Below, one piece after another: positions 1-8,133 of a stretch of 64,000 nt of DNA. The stretch is from the NCBI GenBank assembly GCA_015069205.1, contig SVIZ01000004.1:96429-160428 (forward strand), read 5' to 3'. Numbering within the stretch: the first letter of the stretch is position 1; each line of letters opens with the position of its first letter. Made by a program: the position numbers and the translations under genes. Source of the DNA: Oscillospiraceae bacterium. Its GTDB lineage: Bacteria > Bacillota > Clostridia > Saccharofermentanales > Saccharofermentanaceae. The notes under the pieces are model-generated. The model saw only the letters and a program-made list of their open reading frames with translations, made no database searches and was not told the origin of the DNA.

Positions 1-144
<144 letters not shown>

Positions 145-155
145 TTATTTACTGA

Positions 156-443
156 TTAATCTTCAACGATTGCAGCAATGTCATCCTGGCGGACGATGAT
201 GTATTCTTCACCGTCAAGCTTTACGTTAGTGCCGGCATAATCACGGATAATTACCTTCTCGCCTACTTTAACTTCCATCTTGATCTCATTGCCGTCAACG
301 ATTCCACCGGGACCTACTGCGATGATCTCTGCAATCTGGGGCTTCTGCTGAGCTCCTGAAGAAAGGATGATTCCACTCTTTGTTGTCTCTTCAGCCTGAA
401 GTTTCTTTACTACTACCTTATCTGCTAAGGGCTTAATTGTCAT
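156..443 (-). CDS. groS: Co-chaperonin GroES
   Basis: A 95-residue protein starting MTIKPLADKVVVKK and ending with DDIAAIVED, the full length and both ends expected of GroES (Cpn10). It caps the GroEL ring during ATP-dependent folding. The mobile-loop region appears as ETTKSGIILSSGAQQKPQ near residues 19-36. The start at 443 was chosen over an in-frame upstream codon at 458 because GGAGGT sits 7 nt before it and because family members begin with this sequence. It is the first gene of a groES-groEL operon; a CIRCE element and a sigma-A promoter lie just upstream. Confidence 0.97.
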   Translation of the reverse strand: MTIKPLADKVVVKKLQAEETTKSGIILSSGAQQKPQIAEIIAVGPGGIVDGNEIKMEVKVGEKVIIRDYAGTNVKLDGEEYIIVRQDDIAAIVED

Positions 444-470
444 AAAAAAGACCTCCAATACAATGAAATT

Positions 471-505
471 GTGGTTAGCACTCTATTGCCTTAAGTGCTA
501 ACCAC
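471..505 (-). promoter_or_regulatory. CIRCE operator for HrcA
   Basis: The inverted repeat TTAGCACTC, 9 nt, AAGTGCTAA occupies 475-501. It matches the CIRCE consensus TTAGCACTC-N9-GAGTGCTAA with a single mismatch. The arms extend outward by GTGG/CCAC to 471-505, so the symmetry is longer than the consensus. CIRCE is the binding site of the heat-shock repressor HrcA (established knowledge). It lies between the promoter and the groES start, covering the expected transcription start. Confidence 0.95.
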
Positions 506-510
506 AACAA

Positions 511-539
511 AATATAATTCTTAATTTCCTGACTGTCAA
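511..539 (-). promoter_or_regulatory. Sigma-A promoter of groES-groEL
   Basis: On the minus strand a perfect -35 box TTGACA (534-539) is followed after exactly 17 nt by TATATT (511-516), one mismatch from TATAAT. The predicted transcription start falls near 504, inside the CIRCE inverted repeat, which is the usual arrangement for HrcA repression. Confidence 0.88.
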
Positions 540-566
540 TACGAAAATCAAAAAAAGTCAAAAACT

Positions 567-1880
567 CTAATGAACCAGATCTTCAAGCGGAATATCGGTA
601 TAACAGTCGTCTAAATCAGGCGCATATCTCGGGACCGGAACTTCGTCAAAATCTGTTGTAGTTCCATAAAAGAACTCCTGAACATAAGGTACGATGGCAT
701 TCCAGTTGATACGCATGCTCCACTCATCACCATACATTCCTTCGTTATAGCATCCGTCGATAGGAAGCTGTAGATATTGGATCTCAGGATCAGTAAGTGA
801 CGGAAGGAATTCTAAAGCCATCTTCTCGATTTCTTCCTGATCGATATCAGTAACAATAGACTCAAGTACAACTTCGATGGCCTGAAGTTTTTCTGAAGCA
901 GAAAGATTCATAAACTGGTCAAGAATACTTCGGAGAACCTCTGTCTGGCGTTCCTGACGTTCATAAACACCGTTACCTACATGTCTTACACGGGCATAAG
1001 CAACAGCCTGAGTACCATCAAGCCATACGCTGTCACCATAATCATAAATATAGTCAGAGCTTCCGACCTCTTCTATGGAGATATTTGCATCGCTCGCTTC
1101 TCCGGGAGTGACACTACAATATACACCGCCTACGGCATCAACAATGTCAGCCATGCGCGCGAAATTAACATATGCATAACCTTCGATTTCGATTCTTAAA
1201 ATACTCTCAACAGTCTCGAGCAACAGATCTGGTCCGTTCCATGACATTGAAGCGTTGATCTTATAAAAGTGCTCATATCCGGGGAACAATGCATAAGCAT
1301 CTCTGGGAATTGATACAAGCTTCATAGTACCATTAGTCTTGTCTATTGAAAGAACGCAGATAACGTCAGATCGCTCACCCGTTCCAGAATCGTTATAGTA
1401 TCTCGATCTGCTGTCGATTCCAATCAGAAGATAATTCTTGACAGGTTCTGCCTGAATATATTCATATCTTGTAGTCTGAGTAACAGCATGAAGAGGGACT
1501 GTCTCACCGCGCTCGTTAACGATAGTGATTACAGCATCCGGCTCAGTAGTCTGATAAGTAATCTTGCTTAAAAGATAATTCTTATACCAGACACCAAAGC
1601 ATACAACACCGACCAAAACACCGACAAGAGCAGCTATAACTCCGAAGATAACACGGTATTTCTTATGATTGAATCTTTTCTTGGAAGACTTAGCCGTCTT
1701 CTGCGATTTGGCAGCTTCTTTGGTAAAACCGTACTGAAAGGCTTCTTCACTCTCAGTGCTTAACTTCTGTTCCTTAGTCTGCTTAGCAAGCTCTGCAGAC
1801 AGATCCGTAAATTCGGAATTGTCAAAGACTGAAGTCTCGGCAGTCGGAACATACTTTCTGATCTTGTTGTTATTATCCAT
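567..1880 (-). CDS. LytR-CpsA-Psr (LCP) family wall glycopolymer ligase
   Basis: A 437-residue type II membrane protein. Residues 1-75 are a charged cytoplasmic tail, one TM helix spans about 76-98, and an extracytoplasmic LCP domain runs from about 149 to 340. LCP hallmarks are visible: NYLLIGIDSR (149-158), ERSDVICVLSID (169-180), LVSIPRDA (188-195) and YARVRHVGNGVYERQERQ. LCP enzymes attach wall teichoic acids or other undecaprenyl-linked glycopolymers to peptidoglycan. It lies 15 nt downstream of galE, which makes a sugar nucleotide, so a joint role in surface glycopolymer assembly is a reasonable inference. AGGAAG precedes the start. The exact polymer is unknown. Confidence 0.9.
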   Translation of the reverse strand: MDNNNKIRKYVPTAETSVFDNSEFTDLSAELAKQTKEQKLSTESEEAFQYGFTKEAAKSQKTAKSSKKRFNHKKYRVIFGVIAALVGVLVGVVCFGVWYKNYLLSKITYQTTEPDAVITIVNERGETVPLHAVTQTTRYEYIQAEPVKNYLLIGIDSRSRYYNDSGTGERSDVICVLSIDKTNGTMKLVSIPRDAYALFPGYEHFYKINASMSWNGPDLLLETVESILRIEIEGYAYVNFARMADIVDAVGGVYCSVTPGEASDANISIEEVGSSDYIYDYGDSVWLDGTQAVAYARVRHVGNGVYERQERQTEVLRSILDQFMNLSASEKLQAIEVVLESIVTDIDQEEIEKMALEFLPSLTDPEIQYLQLPIDGCYNEGMYGDEWSMRINWNAIVPYVQEFFYGTTTDFDEVPVPRYAPDLDDCYTDIPLEDLVH

Positions 1881-1895
1881 ACTATCTTCCTTTGT

Positions 1896-2918
1896 TTAGT
1901 CTTTAAGACCTTCCGGATTCATAGTCTGCCATTTCCAGCAGGATGAACACATGTCATCAATTCCGTACTGTGCCTTAAATCCCAGTACCTCTTCGGCCTT
2001 TTTGGTAGAAGCATAGCTGACGGCAATGTCACCTGGTCTTCTCGGACCGTAAACATGTTTGATTTCATGTCCGCATGCCTTGGAAAAAGCTTCAACGGCT
2101 TCCTTTACGGAAGTTCCTTTACCAGTGCCGATGTTGAACACACTGACGGAATCGTCAGTCTGCTCAAGGAATTTTATCGCTTTTACATGACCGATAGCAA
2201 GGTCAACGACGTGTATATAATCACGAATGCAAGTTCCGTCAGGAGTATCATAATCGTCACCGAACACAGTGAGACAATCAAGCGTTCCGCCTGCAACCTT
2301 TGAAATATAAGGGAAAAGATTATTGGGGATCCCCTTGGGATCTTCACCGATCAGCCCGCTCTCATGAGCTCCTACCGGATTGAAATATCTCAAAAGACAG
2401 ATCTTCTTGCCTGGATTTGCTTTAGCATAGTCTCTTAAGATTTGCTCAAGCATCCATTTTGTCCAGCCGTAAGGATTGGTGCAAACACCAAGCGGGCTCT
2501 CTTCTGTAAAAGGAACATCTTCGCTCTCGCCATAAACGGTGGCAGATGAACTGAATACAAGATTATTTACATCATATTCTGTCATCAGCTTACAAACAGA
2601 AAGCATGCTGTTAATGTTATTTGAATAGTATTCAAGAGGCTTCCTGACAGATTCTCCTACTGCTTTAAGACCGGCGAAATGAATTACACTGTCGATCTTA
2701 TTCTCTTCGAAGACTTTTCTTAACGCTTCAATATCACAGCAATCAACGTTATAGAACTTAAATCTCTTTCCTGTGATCTTTTCGAGCCGGTTCTGAACTT
2801 CCATCTTACTGTTAGCAAGATTATCAGCAATAACTACATCGTAGTTATTCTCAAACAATGAAATAACAGTATGTGATCCGATATAACCGTTACCGCCCGT
2901 TACTAATACTGTAGGCAT
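1896..2918 (-). CDS. galE: UDP-glucose 4-epimerase GalE
   Basis: A 340-residue extended SDR enzyme interconverting UDP-glucose and UDP-galactose in the cytosol. The NAD-binding motif TGGNGYIGSH is at residues 7-16, the serine cluster is SSSATVYG, and the catalytic Tyr-Lys pair is in NPYGWTKWM. LRYFNPVGAHESGLIGEDP is typical of GalE. The start at 2918 is chosen because AGGGGA precedes it and it begins directly with the first beta strand; an in-frame codon at 2954 would add 12 unrelated residues. It is upstream of, and probably cotranscribed with, the LCP gene. Confidence 0.95.
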   Translation of the reverse strand: MPTVLVTGGNGYIGSHTVISLFENNYDVVIADNLANSKMEVQNRLEKITGKRFKFYNVDCCDIEALRKVFEENKIDSVIHFAGLKAVGESVRKPLEYYSNNINSMLSVCKLMTEYDVNNLVFSSSATVYGESEDVPFTEESPLGVCTNPYGWTKWMLEQILRDYAKANPGKKICLLRYFNPVGAHESGLIGEDPKGIPNNLFPYISKVAGGTLDCLTVFGDDYDTPDGTCIRDYIHVVDLAIGHVKAIKFLEQTDDSVSVFNIGTGKGTSVKEAVEAFSKACGHEIKHVYGPRRPGDIAVSYASTKKAEEVLGFKAQYGIDDMCSSCWKWQTMNPEGLKD

Positions 2919-3074
2919 AATGATTCCCCTATAAGTATGGATTTGCAAAATCATTTAACCACACTTCTTAATAAAATTAAACTAATTCCACATATTTGCA
3001 CCATTTTGAAACCACTGTGAATATCTTTTCAGTTAAAATATTAACGTTACACATAAAACACATTGGAGACAACG

Positions 3075-3815
3075 ATGAACAAGTTAATTTATATTGCAGA
3101 CGACGATGATAATATTAGAAATCTACTCAAAACATTCCTCGAAAGAGAAGGATTTCATGTAACCGGATTCCCTACAGGCGACAAACTTTTTGAGGTATTT
3201 TCCAACTCACCTGCAGACCTTATCATTCTTGATGTCATGATGCCCGGACATGATGGTTTCTTTATCCTTAAAGAGATTCGCAAGACTTCTAACGTTCCGA
3301 TCATCATGCTTACTGCAAAAGACAGTGATGCTGATTATATTCAGGGCCTTGATATGGGCAGTGACGATTATTTCACCAAGCCTTTCTCCCCTGTTAAACT
3401 CGTATCAAAAGTTAAGTCCATTCTTAAGAGACAGGAAGAAATCACCGGCAAGACAGGTGACAAACCTGATAATGATGCGGTATATGAATTTGCCGATATC
3501 ATTATTAACAGAAAGACAAAAGAGACGACAATGCAGGGCAAGCCTCTTCCTCTTACTCCCAATGAATATCAGTTGTTAACATATCTCATCTCAAACAGGG
3601 ACAGAGCCGTATCAAGAGCTGAGCTTCTTGATAAAATTTGGGGTTATGAGACTCAGGTAGAGACCCGTGTTGCTGATGATACCGTCAAGAGATTGAGAAA
3701 GAAAATCAGTAAATCTGATGCTAAAATATCTACTATCTGGGGTTATGGCTTCAGGCTTGTTGACAGAACCGAAGAAGATACTGAAGATGACGATGACGGA
3801 GACATTCAGGACTAA
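3075..3815 (+). CDS. OmpR/PhoB-family response regulator
   Basis: A 246-residue regulator with a receiver domain (about 4-118) and a winged-helix DNA-binding domain (about 135-230). The acidic pocket is ADDDD at 8-12, the phosphoacceptor is Asp53 in LIILDVMMPG, and the conserved Lys is Lys102 in TKPFSP. The last 17 residues are strongly acidic (RTEEDTEDDDDGDIQD), which is not usual for the family. The ATG at 3075 has GGAG 6 nt upstream; a TTG at 3063 is in frame but overlaps that Shine-Dalgarno. Its stop overlaps the sensor kinase start by one base, so the two form a coupled two-component operon. The target genes are not evident. Confidence 0.93.
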   Translation: MNKLIYIADDDDNIRNLLKTFLEREGFHVTGFPTGDKLFEVFSNSPADLIILDVMMPGHDGFFILKEIRKTSNVPIIMLTAKDSDADYIQGLDMGSDDYFTKPFSPVKLVSKVKSILKRQEEITGKTGDKPDNDAVYEFADIIINRKTKETTMQGKPLPLTPNEYQLLTYLISNRDRAVSRAELLDKIWGYETQVETRVADDTVKRLRKKISKSDAKISTIWGYGFRLVDRTEEDTEDDDDGDIQD

Positions 3816-5497
3816 TGACTGAAAAAACCGAGCAAACACGGTTTAATAAAGCAAAGAAACCTATCAGGAATAAATCGGCAATCAGAATTCCCATCTCACT
3901 GCACTTCTATGCTGTTGAGATCGTGGTAATCATTCTTGTTGTCTTTATAATTAATATCTACATTCAGTCCATTGTTAAGAACTACATCGCAAATGAATGT
4001 AATTCGAGACTTGATATTGCCGTCAACTCAACACAGAACTTTGCCGATGCGTTTACTTCACAGATAACAGCATCAGACGAAAGAACAGAAGAAAACATCA
4101 GAGCTTATCTCACAAATACGATCGTCACTTCGGCTGACCTTTCAAACCAGGCAAGTATTGCTCTTTATACTTTTGATGAAAATACCGGCAAACATCTTGT
4201 ACTTTGGCCGACAGCATATTATTCGACTTCTTATGCCAATAATGCGAACAATGTCATCACTCAGGTAATAGAAGAAGAAGGCTACAAAACACTTAACAAG
4301 ACTCAGACTCTCGATATCGACGGAAACATCATCTACTATAGAACGTTGAAATTCGAGATTTTAACTACAGTTGTTGAAGGAGACGTTGAACTTGATGCTG
4401 ACGGTAATCCGATAAACCCTACTCCCGTAGCAACCACCACTACCACCACATCCGCCACCGCCACCAATATTAACGGTAAGAACATTGATCTTGACAATTA
4501 CTATCTCTGCATTTATATCAACTCAAGATCATACTATTCATTCATGGCATCAATGACTCTTGCTCTCGTTCAGGCAGCAATGCTAGCTATCGTCATAGCT
4601 GGTCTTTTGAGTATCATGATGACCTACCCTCTCATCTTCTCCACACAGAAGCTTTCTAAATTCGCAAAAAGGATCGCCAAAGGTGACTTAAGACCGGTCA
4701 GAGGTCATATAGTCAGTAAAGAGCTCTCAGAGCTGGGTGACGTAATGAACCAGATGGCTTATAAACTCGGAGAATCCGACATCGAACAAAAGACTTTCTT
4801 CCAGAATGCTTCCCATGAATTAAGAACACCCCTGATGTCCATTCAGGGTTATGCGGAAGGTCTTAAATACGGTGTCTTTGAATCAGAAGAGGACCGTGAT
4901 AATGCAATTAATGTCATCATCGATGAGACCGGCAGACTCTCAAGTCTTGTTGAAAACCTCCTCTCCATCTCGAAAATGGATATGAGCCGCAGTGGCAATT
5001 ACGAAGTCAAAAAGCAGAATATCGATATATCCAAACTTTACGATACGATCATTGACCGTGTCAGAGGAAACTTCATTCATAACGACAAATCCATAATCAA
5101 TGATTTCAACGCTAAGAATGTTTATGTTTACGGCAACGAGAACGATCTCTTAAGATGTATCGAGAATATCTTCTCTAACTGTCTCAGATACTGCAAGACT
5201 GCCGTAACCTTCAAATGCAGGACTGACAAATCAGGCAATAACGTCATATTTGAGATATCTGATGACGGTCCGGGTATAGCACCCGAAGTCCAGGAACACT
5301 TATTTGAGCGTTTCTCCAAGGGTGCTGACGGTAAGCACGGTATCGGTCTTGCACTTGCTTTATCGATAGCCGAGGAACACGAAGGAACCGTAAATGCCTA
5401 TAACAAAAAAGACGGCGGCGCATGTTTCGAAGTCATCCTCCCTGTCATAAAACAAAAAGAACAGCTCACAAAGATCAATAACGACAGTACTACATAA
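3815..5497 (+). CDS. Membrane sensor histidine kinase
   Basis: A 560-residue kinase partner of the preceding regulator. TM1 is about residues 28-52, an extracytoplasmic sensor domain follows to about 243, TM2 is about 245-270, then a HAMP linker, a HisKA domain with the H-box NASHELRTPL (phosphoacceptor His334), and a HATPase domain with N-box Asn455 (IFSNCLRYC), G1 DDGPGIAP (from Asp483) and G2 GIGLAL (near 509). All catalytic elements look intact. Just before TM2 the sensor region carries a Thr-rich low-complexity stretch (about residues 205-217). The start overlaps the regulator stop as TAATG. A bidirectional terminator follows. The stimulus is unknown. Confidence 0.93.
   Translation: MTEKTEQTRFNKAKKPIRNKSAIRIPISLHFYAVEIVVIILVVFIINIYIQSIVKNYIANECNSRLDIAVNSTQNFADAFTSQITASDERTEENIRAYLTNTIVTSADLSNQASIALYTFDENTGKHLVLWPTAYYSTSYANNANNVITQVIEEEGYKTLNKTQTLDIDGNIIYYRTLKFEILTTVVEGDVELDADGNPINPTPVATTTTTTSATATNINGKNIDLDNYYLCIYINSRSYYSFMASMTLALVQAAMLAIVIAGLLSIMMTYPLIFSTQKLSKFAKRIAKGDLRPVRGHIVSKELSELGDVMNQMAYKLGESDIEQKTFFQNASHELRTPLMSIQGYAEGLKYGVFESEEDRDNAINVIIDETGRLSSLVENLLSISKMDMSRSGNYEVKKQNIDISKLYDTIIDRVRGNFIHNDKSIINDFNAKNVYVYGNENDLLRCIENIFSNCLRYCKTAVTFKCRTDKSGNNVIFEISDDGPGIAPEVQEHLFERFSKGADGKHGIGLALALSIAEEHEGTVNAYNKKDGGACFEVILPVIKQKEQLTKINNDSTT
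4430..4466 (+). repeat. ACC/GCC-rich simple repeat inside the kinase gene
   Basis: About 37 bases built from ACC, ACT, ACA and GCC triplets encode a Thr/Ala-rich linker (ATTTTTTSATATN) close to the second transmembrane helix of the sensor kinase. The period is 3, so length changes of one unit would keep the frame. Confidence 0.6.
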
Positions 5498-5503
5498 ACC
5501 AAA

Positions 5504-5531
5504 AAGACCTGCCTTATAAAAGACAGGTCTT
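5504..5531. terminator. Bidirectional terminator between the kinase gene and the convergent repeat-protein gene
   Basis: AAGACCTG (5504-5511) pairs with CAGGTCTT (5524-5531) around a 12-nt loop. On the minus strand the stem is followed by TTTGG, extending the T run of the stem; on the plus strand by AATATTC. It sits between two convergent genes, 7 nt after the kinase stop. Confidence 0.75.
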
Positions 5532-5553
5532 AATATTCAGAAGATAATTTCTT

Positions 5554-6546
5554 TTATCTCAAATCCAGATATCTTACGGCATTAAAGAAAGCAGGTGTTC
5601 CGTTAAATCTTGCGGCAGTATCCTGCTGGAACTGTGCTTTTGCCTGATTGATCCTCATATAAGTATTACGTACAGAAAGCAATGCATTGATTGCGTTTCC
5701 GATGGTTACGCATCTTCCTGAAATGATCAATGACTGAAGCTTGAAAAGAATTCTCGGATCAGTAAATTCAGGCGGAAGAATACAATTGCTGAAACCGTTA
5801 TAAAGAAGATTCAGCTGATTGGAAAGTTCACCAAGCTGTGTGTAAAGCTCTTCGATCTTCTTCTTGTTATATCTTTTCTTCAAAGCGAATAACAAGATCA
5901 ATCCGACCCCGATAAGAAGGGCTATACCTGCAGCAATGCTGTAACCGATAATGTTGTCTTTATAATTTGCCGTAATTGCCGAAAAGACCAAAGCCAATCC
6001 GATAACGCAAATGATGATACCCCAGACAAGAGGAGCAACACTGCTTCTTGAATATCTTACGATATCTGTCTTGCACTTCTCATAATCCTGATAAAGATCG
6101 ACCTTGGGTGAAAAGTGGTTGATCATACGGGCGCATTCGTTAAGGTTCTTTTCCCTTTCTGCTCCGTAATCAGCTGTTCTGTACTGAACAGCCTGCTGCG
6201 ACATGGCATAACCATAACCTGTCATGGGACCTGATACAGTCACAGGAGCCTGCGCATAACCTGGCTGCTGATATACAGGCTGGCCCTGCATGGGCTGAAC
6301 AACCGGCTGCTGATATACAGGCTGTCCCTGCATGGGCTGAGCAACCGGCTGCTGATATACAGGCTGGCCCATAGGCTGTGCCATAGGCTGCTGCATAGGC
6401 ATCTGCGGAGCTGCAGGCTGCATTGGCTGTGCTGGCTGGAAAACCTGAACCGGCTGTGCTGCGGGCTGGACCTGATGAGGCTGTACATCAGGAGTAGCAG
6501 GATCACTTGAACCGCTTATCTGCCAATTATCATCAAAATCACTCAT
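5554..6546 (-). CDS. Membrane protein of unknown function with Pro/Gln-rich repeat N-terminus
   Basis: I do not recognise this 330-residue protein. Residues 20-100 are rich in Pro, Gln, Met and Val and contain near-identical 14-residue repeats of the type QPVYQQPVAQPMQG (about 61-95). Two TM helices are at about 172-191 and 200-222, separated by a short loop, followed by a basic segment (KKRYNKKK) and a roughly 105-residue soluble C-terminal region. With the long hydrophilic N-terminus and C-terminus both probably cytoplasmic, it could act as a scaffold or tether, but that is inference. AGGAGA precedes the ATG at 6546; an in-frame codon at 6579 has no such support. Confidence 0.8.
   Translation of the reverse strand: MSDFDDNWQISGSSDPATPDVQPHQVQPAAQPVQVFQPAQPMQPAAPQMPMQQPMAQPMGQPVYQQPVAQPMQGQPVYQQPVVQPMQGQPVYQQPGYAQAPVTVSGPMTGYGYAMSQQAVQYRTADYGAEREKNLNECARMINHFSPKVDLYQDYEKCKTDIVRYSRSSVAPLVWGIIICVIGLALVFSAITANYKDNIIGYSIAAGIALLIGVGLILLFALKKRYNKKKIEELYTQLGELSNQLNLLYNGFSNCILPPEFTDPRILFKLQSLIISGRCVTIGNAINALLSVRNTYMRINQAKAQFQQDTAARFNGTPAFFNAVRYLDLR
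6263..6376 (-). repeat. 42-bp tandem repeats encoding a Pro/Gln-rich tract
   Basis: Copies begin at 6263, 6305 and 6347, each with the 20-base core GGCTGCTGATATACAGGCTG on the plus strand; the third is partial. The period of 42 gives 14 residues, so gain or loss of a unit stays in frame. Copies differ at only a few bases, suggesting recent duplication or ongoing length variation. Confidence 0.85.
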
Positions 6547-6578
6547 TCTTCTTCTCCTATTCCATAAAACTAAAACCA

Positions 6579-6608
6579 ATTTTAGTATACTTATAATAGA
6601 TTTTCCAA
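6579..6608 (-). promoter_or_regulatory. Probable sigma-A promoter of the repeat-protein gene
   Basis: On the minus strand TTGGAA (6603-6608) is followed after 18 nt by TAAAAT (6579-6584), giving a start about 25-30 nt before the ATG at 6546. The -10 is one mismatch from consensus; the -35 matches at four of six positions. Confidence 0.42.
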
Positions 6609-6630
6609 TATTCCGATTGCATAAATAACA

Positions 6631-6651
6631 AGGCCGCCCAATGAGCGGCCT
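6631..6651 (-). terminator. Terminator downstream of trpB2
   Basis: AGGCCGC (6631-6637) pairs with GCGGCCT (6645-6651) around a 7-nt loop. On the minus strand the stem is followed by TGTTATTTATG, a moderate T-rich tail. It lies 26 nt after the stop of the TrpB2 gene. Confidence 0.65.
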
Positions 6652-6677
6652 CGTAAACTATTACTTAGTCAGATTGA

Positions 6678-8042
6678 TCAGATCTTAGGGCACTGTGCAA
6701 GTGACTTAGCGATTTCCTCATCAGTAGGAATGTAATCATCCATAATACCGTCGTTGTATTTCTGATATGCAACGAGATCGAAGTAACCAGTACCTGTAAG
6801 ACCGAATACGATGTTCTTAGCCTCACCTGTCTCTTTGCACTTAAGAGCCTCGTCGATTGCAACCTTGATAGCATGTGAGCTTTCAGGTGCAGGAAGGATT
6901 CCTTCAACCCTGGCAAACTTCTCGGCAGCTGCAAATACATCTGTCTGCTTAACAGAAGTAGCTCTGATGAGCTTGTCATCATAAAGCTGGGATACGATAG
7001 AACTCATACCGTGATATCTGAGACCGCCTGCATGGTTAGGAGCAGGCATAAAGTTGCTTCCCAATGTGTACATCTTAGCAAGAGGACATACTCTGCCTGT
7101 ATCGCAGAAGTCATAAACATAAGAACCTCTTGTAAGTGACGGACAGGAAGCAGGCTCAACAGCGATAATATCGTAATCAGCCTCTCCTCTGAGCATCTGG
7201 CCGACGAAGGGAGAGATAAGACCGCCCAGATTGGATCCGCCGCCTGCACATCCGATGATCGTATCAGCCTTGATTCCGTACTTATCGAGAGCAGCCTTAG
7301 CTTCAAGACCGATTACTGACTGATGGAGCAATACCTGACTCAAAACAGAACCGAGAACATATCTGTATCCTTCCTGGGATGTAGCAGCCTCAACAGCTTC
7401 GGAAATGGCACAACCCAATGAACCATTTGTACCGGGGAACTCTTCATTGATCTTACGGCCGACATTTGTTGACATTGAAGGAGAAGGTGTAACGGTAGCG
7501 CCATAAGTTCTCATAACTTCACGTCTGAAAGGCTTCTGCTCATAGGATACCTTAACCATGTATACCTGGCAGTCAAGGCCGAAATACGCTGTAGCCATTG
7601 AAAGCGCTGTTCCCCACTGACCAGCACCGGTCTCTGTGGTAACACCCTTGAGGCCCTGCTTCTTTGCATAATATGCCTGAGCTATAGCAGAATTGAGTTT
7701 ATGTGAACCTGAAGTGTTGTTACCTTCGAATTTGTAATAGATATGAGCAGGTGTATCAAGTTCCTTCTCGAGGCAATATGCTCTTACCAAAGGTGAAGGT
7801 CTGTACATCTTATAGAAATCAACGATCTCACCGGGAATATCGATCCACTGATCATCGTTATTCATTTCCTGCTTGGAAAGCTCTTCACAGAAAATAGGAT
7901 AAAGATCTTCAGCCTTCAAAGGTTCGCCTGTTCCGGGGTTAAGAAGCGGAGCAGGTTTATTCTTCATATCAGCACGAACGTTGTACCATGCTGTAGGGAT
8001 CTCGTTCTCTGAAAGATAAATCTTATAAGGAATTTCGGACAT
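6678..8042 (-). CDS. trpB: Tryptophan synthase beta subunit, TrpB2 type
   Basis: A 454-residue PLP enzyme condensing indole with serine to give tryptophan. The PLP lysine is Lys115 in SGSHKLNSA, the catalytic Glu is Glu137 in TETGAGQWG, and the phosphate-binding loop is GCAGGGSNLGG. The N-terminal extension and length (about 450 rather than about 395) mark it as TrpB2, the class that does not form the standard complex with TrpA. No trpA or other trp gene is nearby, which fits an indole-salvage role, though a distant trp operon cannot be excluded. GGGAG sits 8 nt before the ATG. A GC-rich hairpin terminator follows. Confidence 0.92.
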   Translation of the reverse strand: MSEIPYKIYLSENEIPTAWYNVRADMKNKPAPLLNPGTGEPLKAEDLYPIFCEELSKQEMNNDDQWIDIPGEIVDFYKMYRPSPLVRAYCLEKELDTPAHIYYKFEGNNTSGSHKLNSAIAQAYYAKKQGLKGVTTETGAGQWGTALSMATAYFGLDCQVYMVKVSYEQKPFRREVMRTYGATVTPSPSMSTNVGRKINEEFPGTNGSLGCAISEAVEAATSQEGYRYVLGSVLSQVLLHQSVIGLEAKAALDKYGIKADTIIGCAGGGSNLGGLISPFVGQMLRGEADYDIIAVEPASCPSLTRGSYVYDFCDTGRVCPLAKMYTLGSNFMPAPNHAGGLRYHGMSSIVSQLYDDKLIRATSVKQTDVFAAAEKFARVEGILPAPESSHAIKVAIDEALKCKETGEAKNIVFGLTGTGYFDLVAYQKYNDGIMDDYIPTDEEIAKSLAQCPKI

Positions 8043-8133
8043 AAATTGTCTCCCTTCGCAAAAATCTAACTCATTTTACATCAAATGAAAGATTTTTGCA
8101 CAAAAACATACCTTTCGAATAGATTATAAGAAT

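Noticed and set aside
3032..3045. Inverted repeat GTTAA-N4-TTAAC upstream of the response regulator
   Set aside because: Five-base AT-rich arms are expected by chance in this region.
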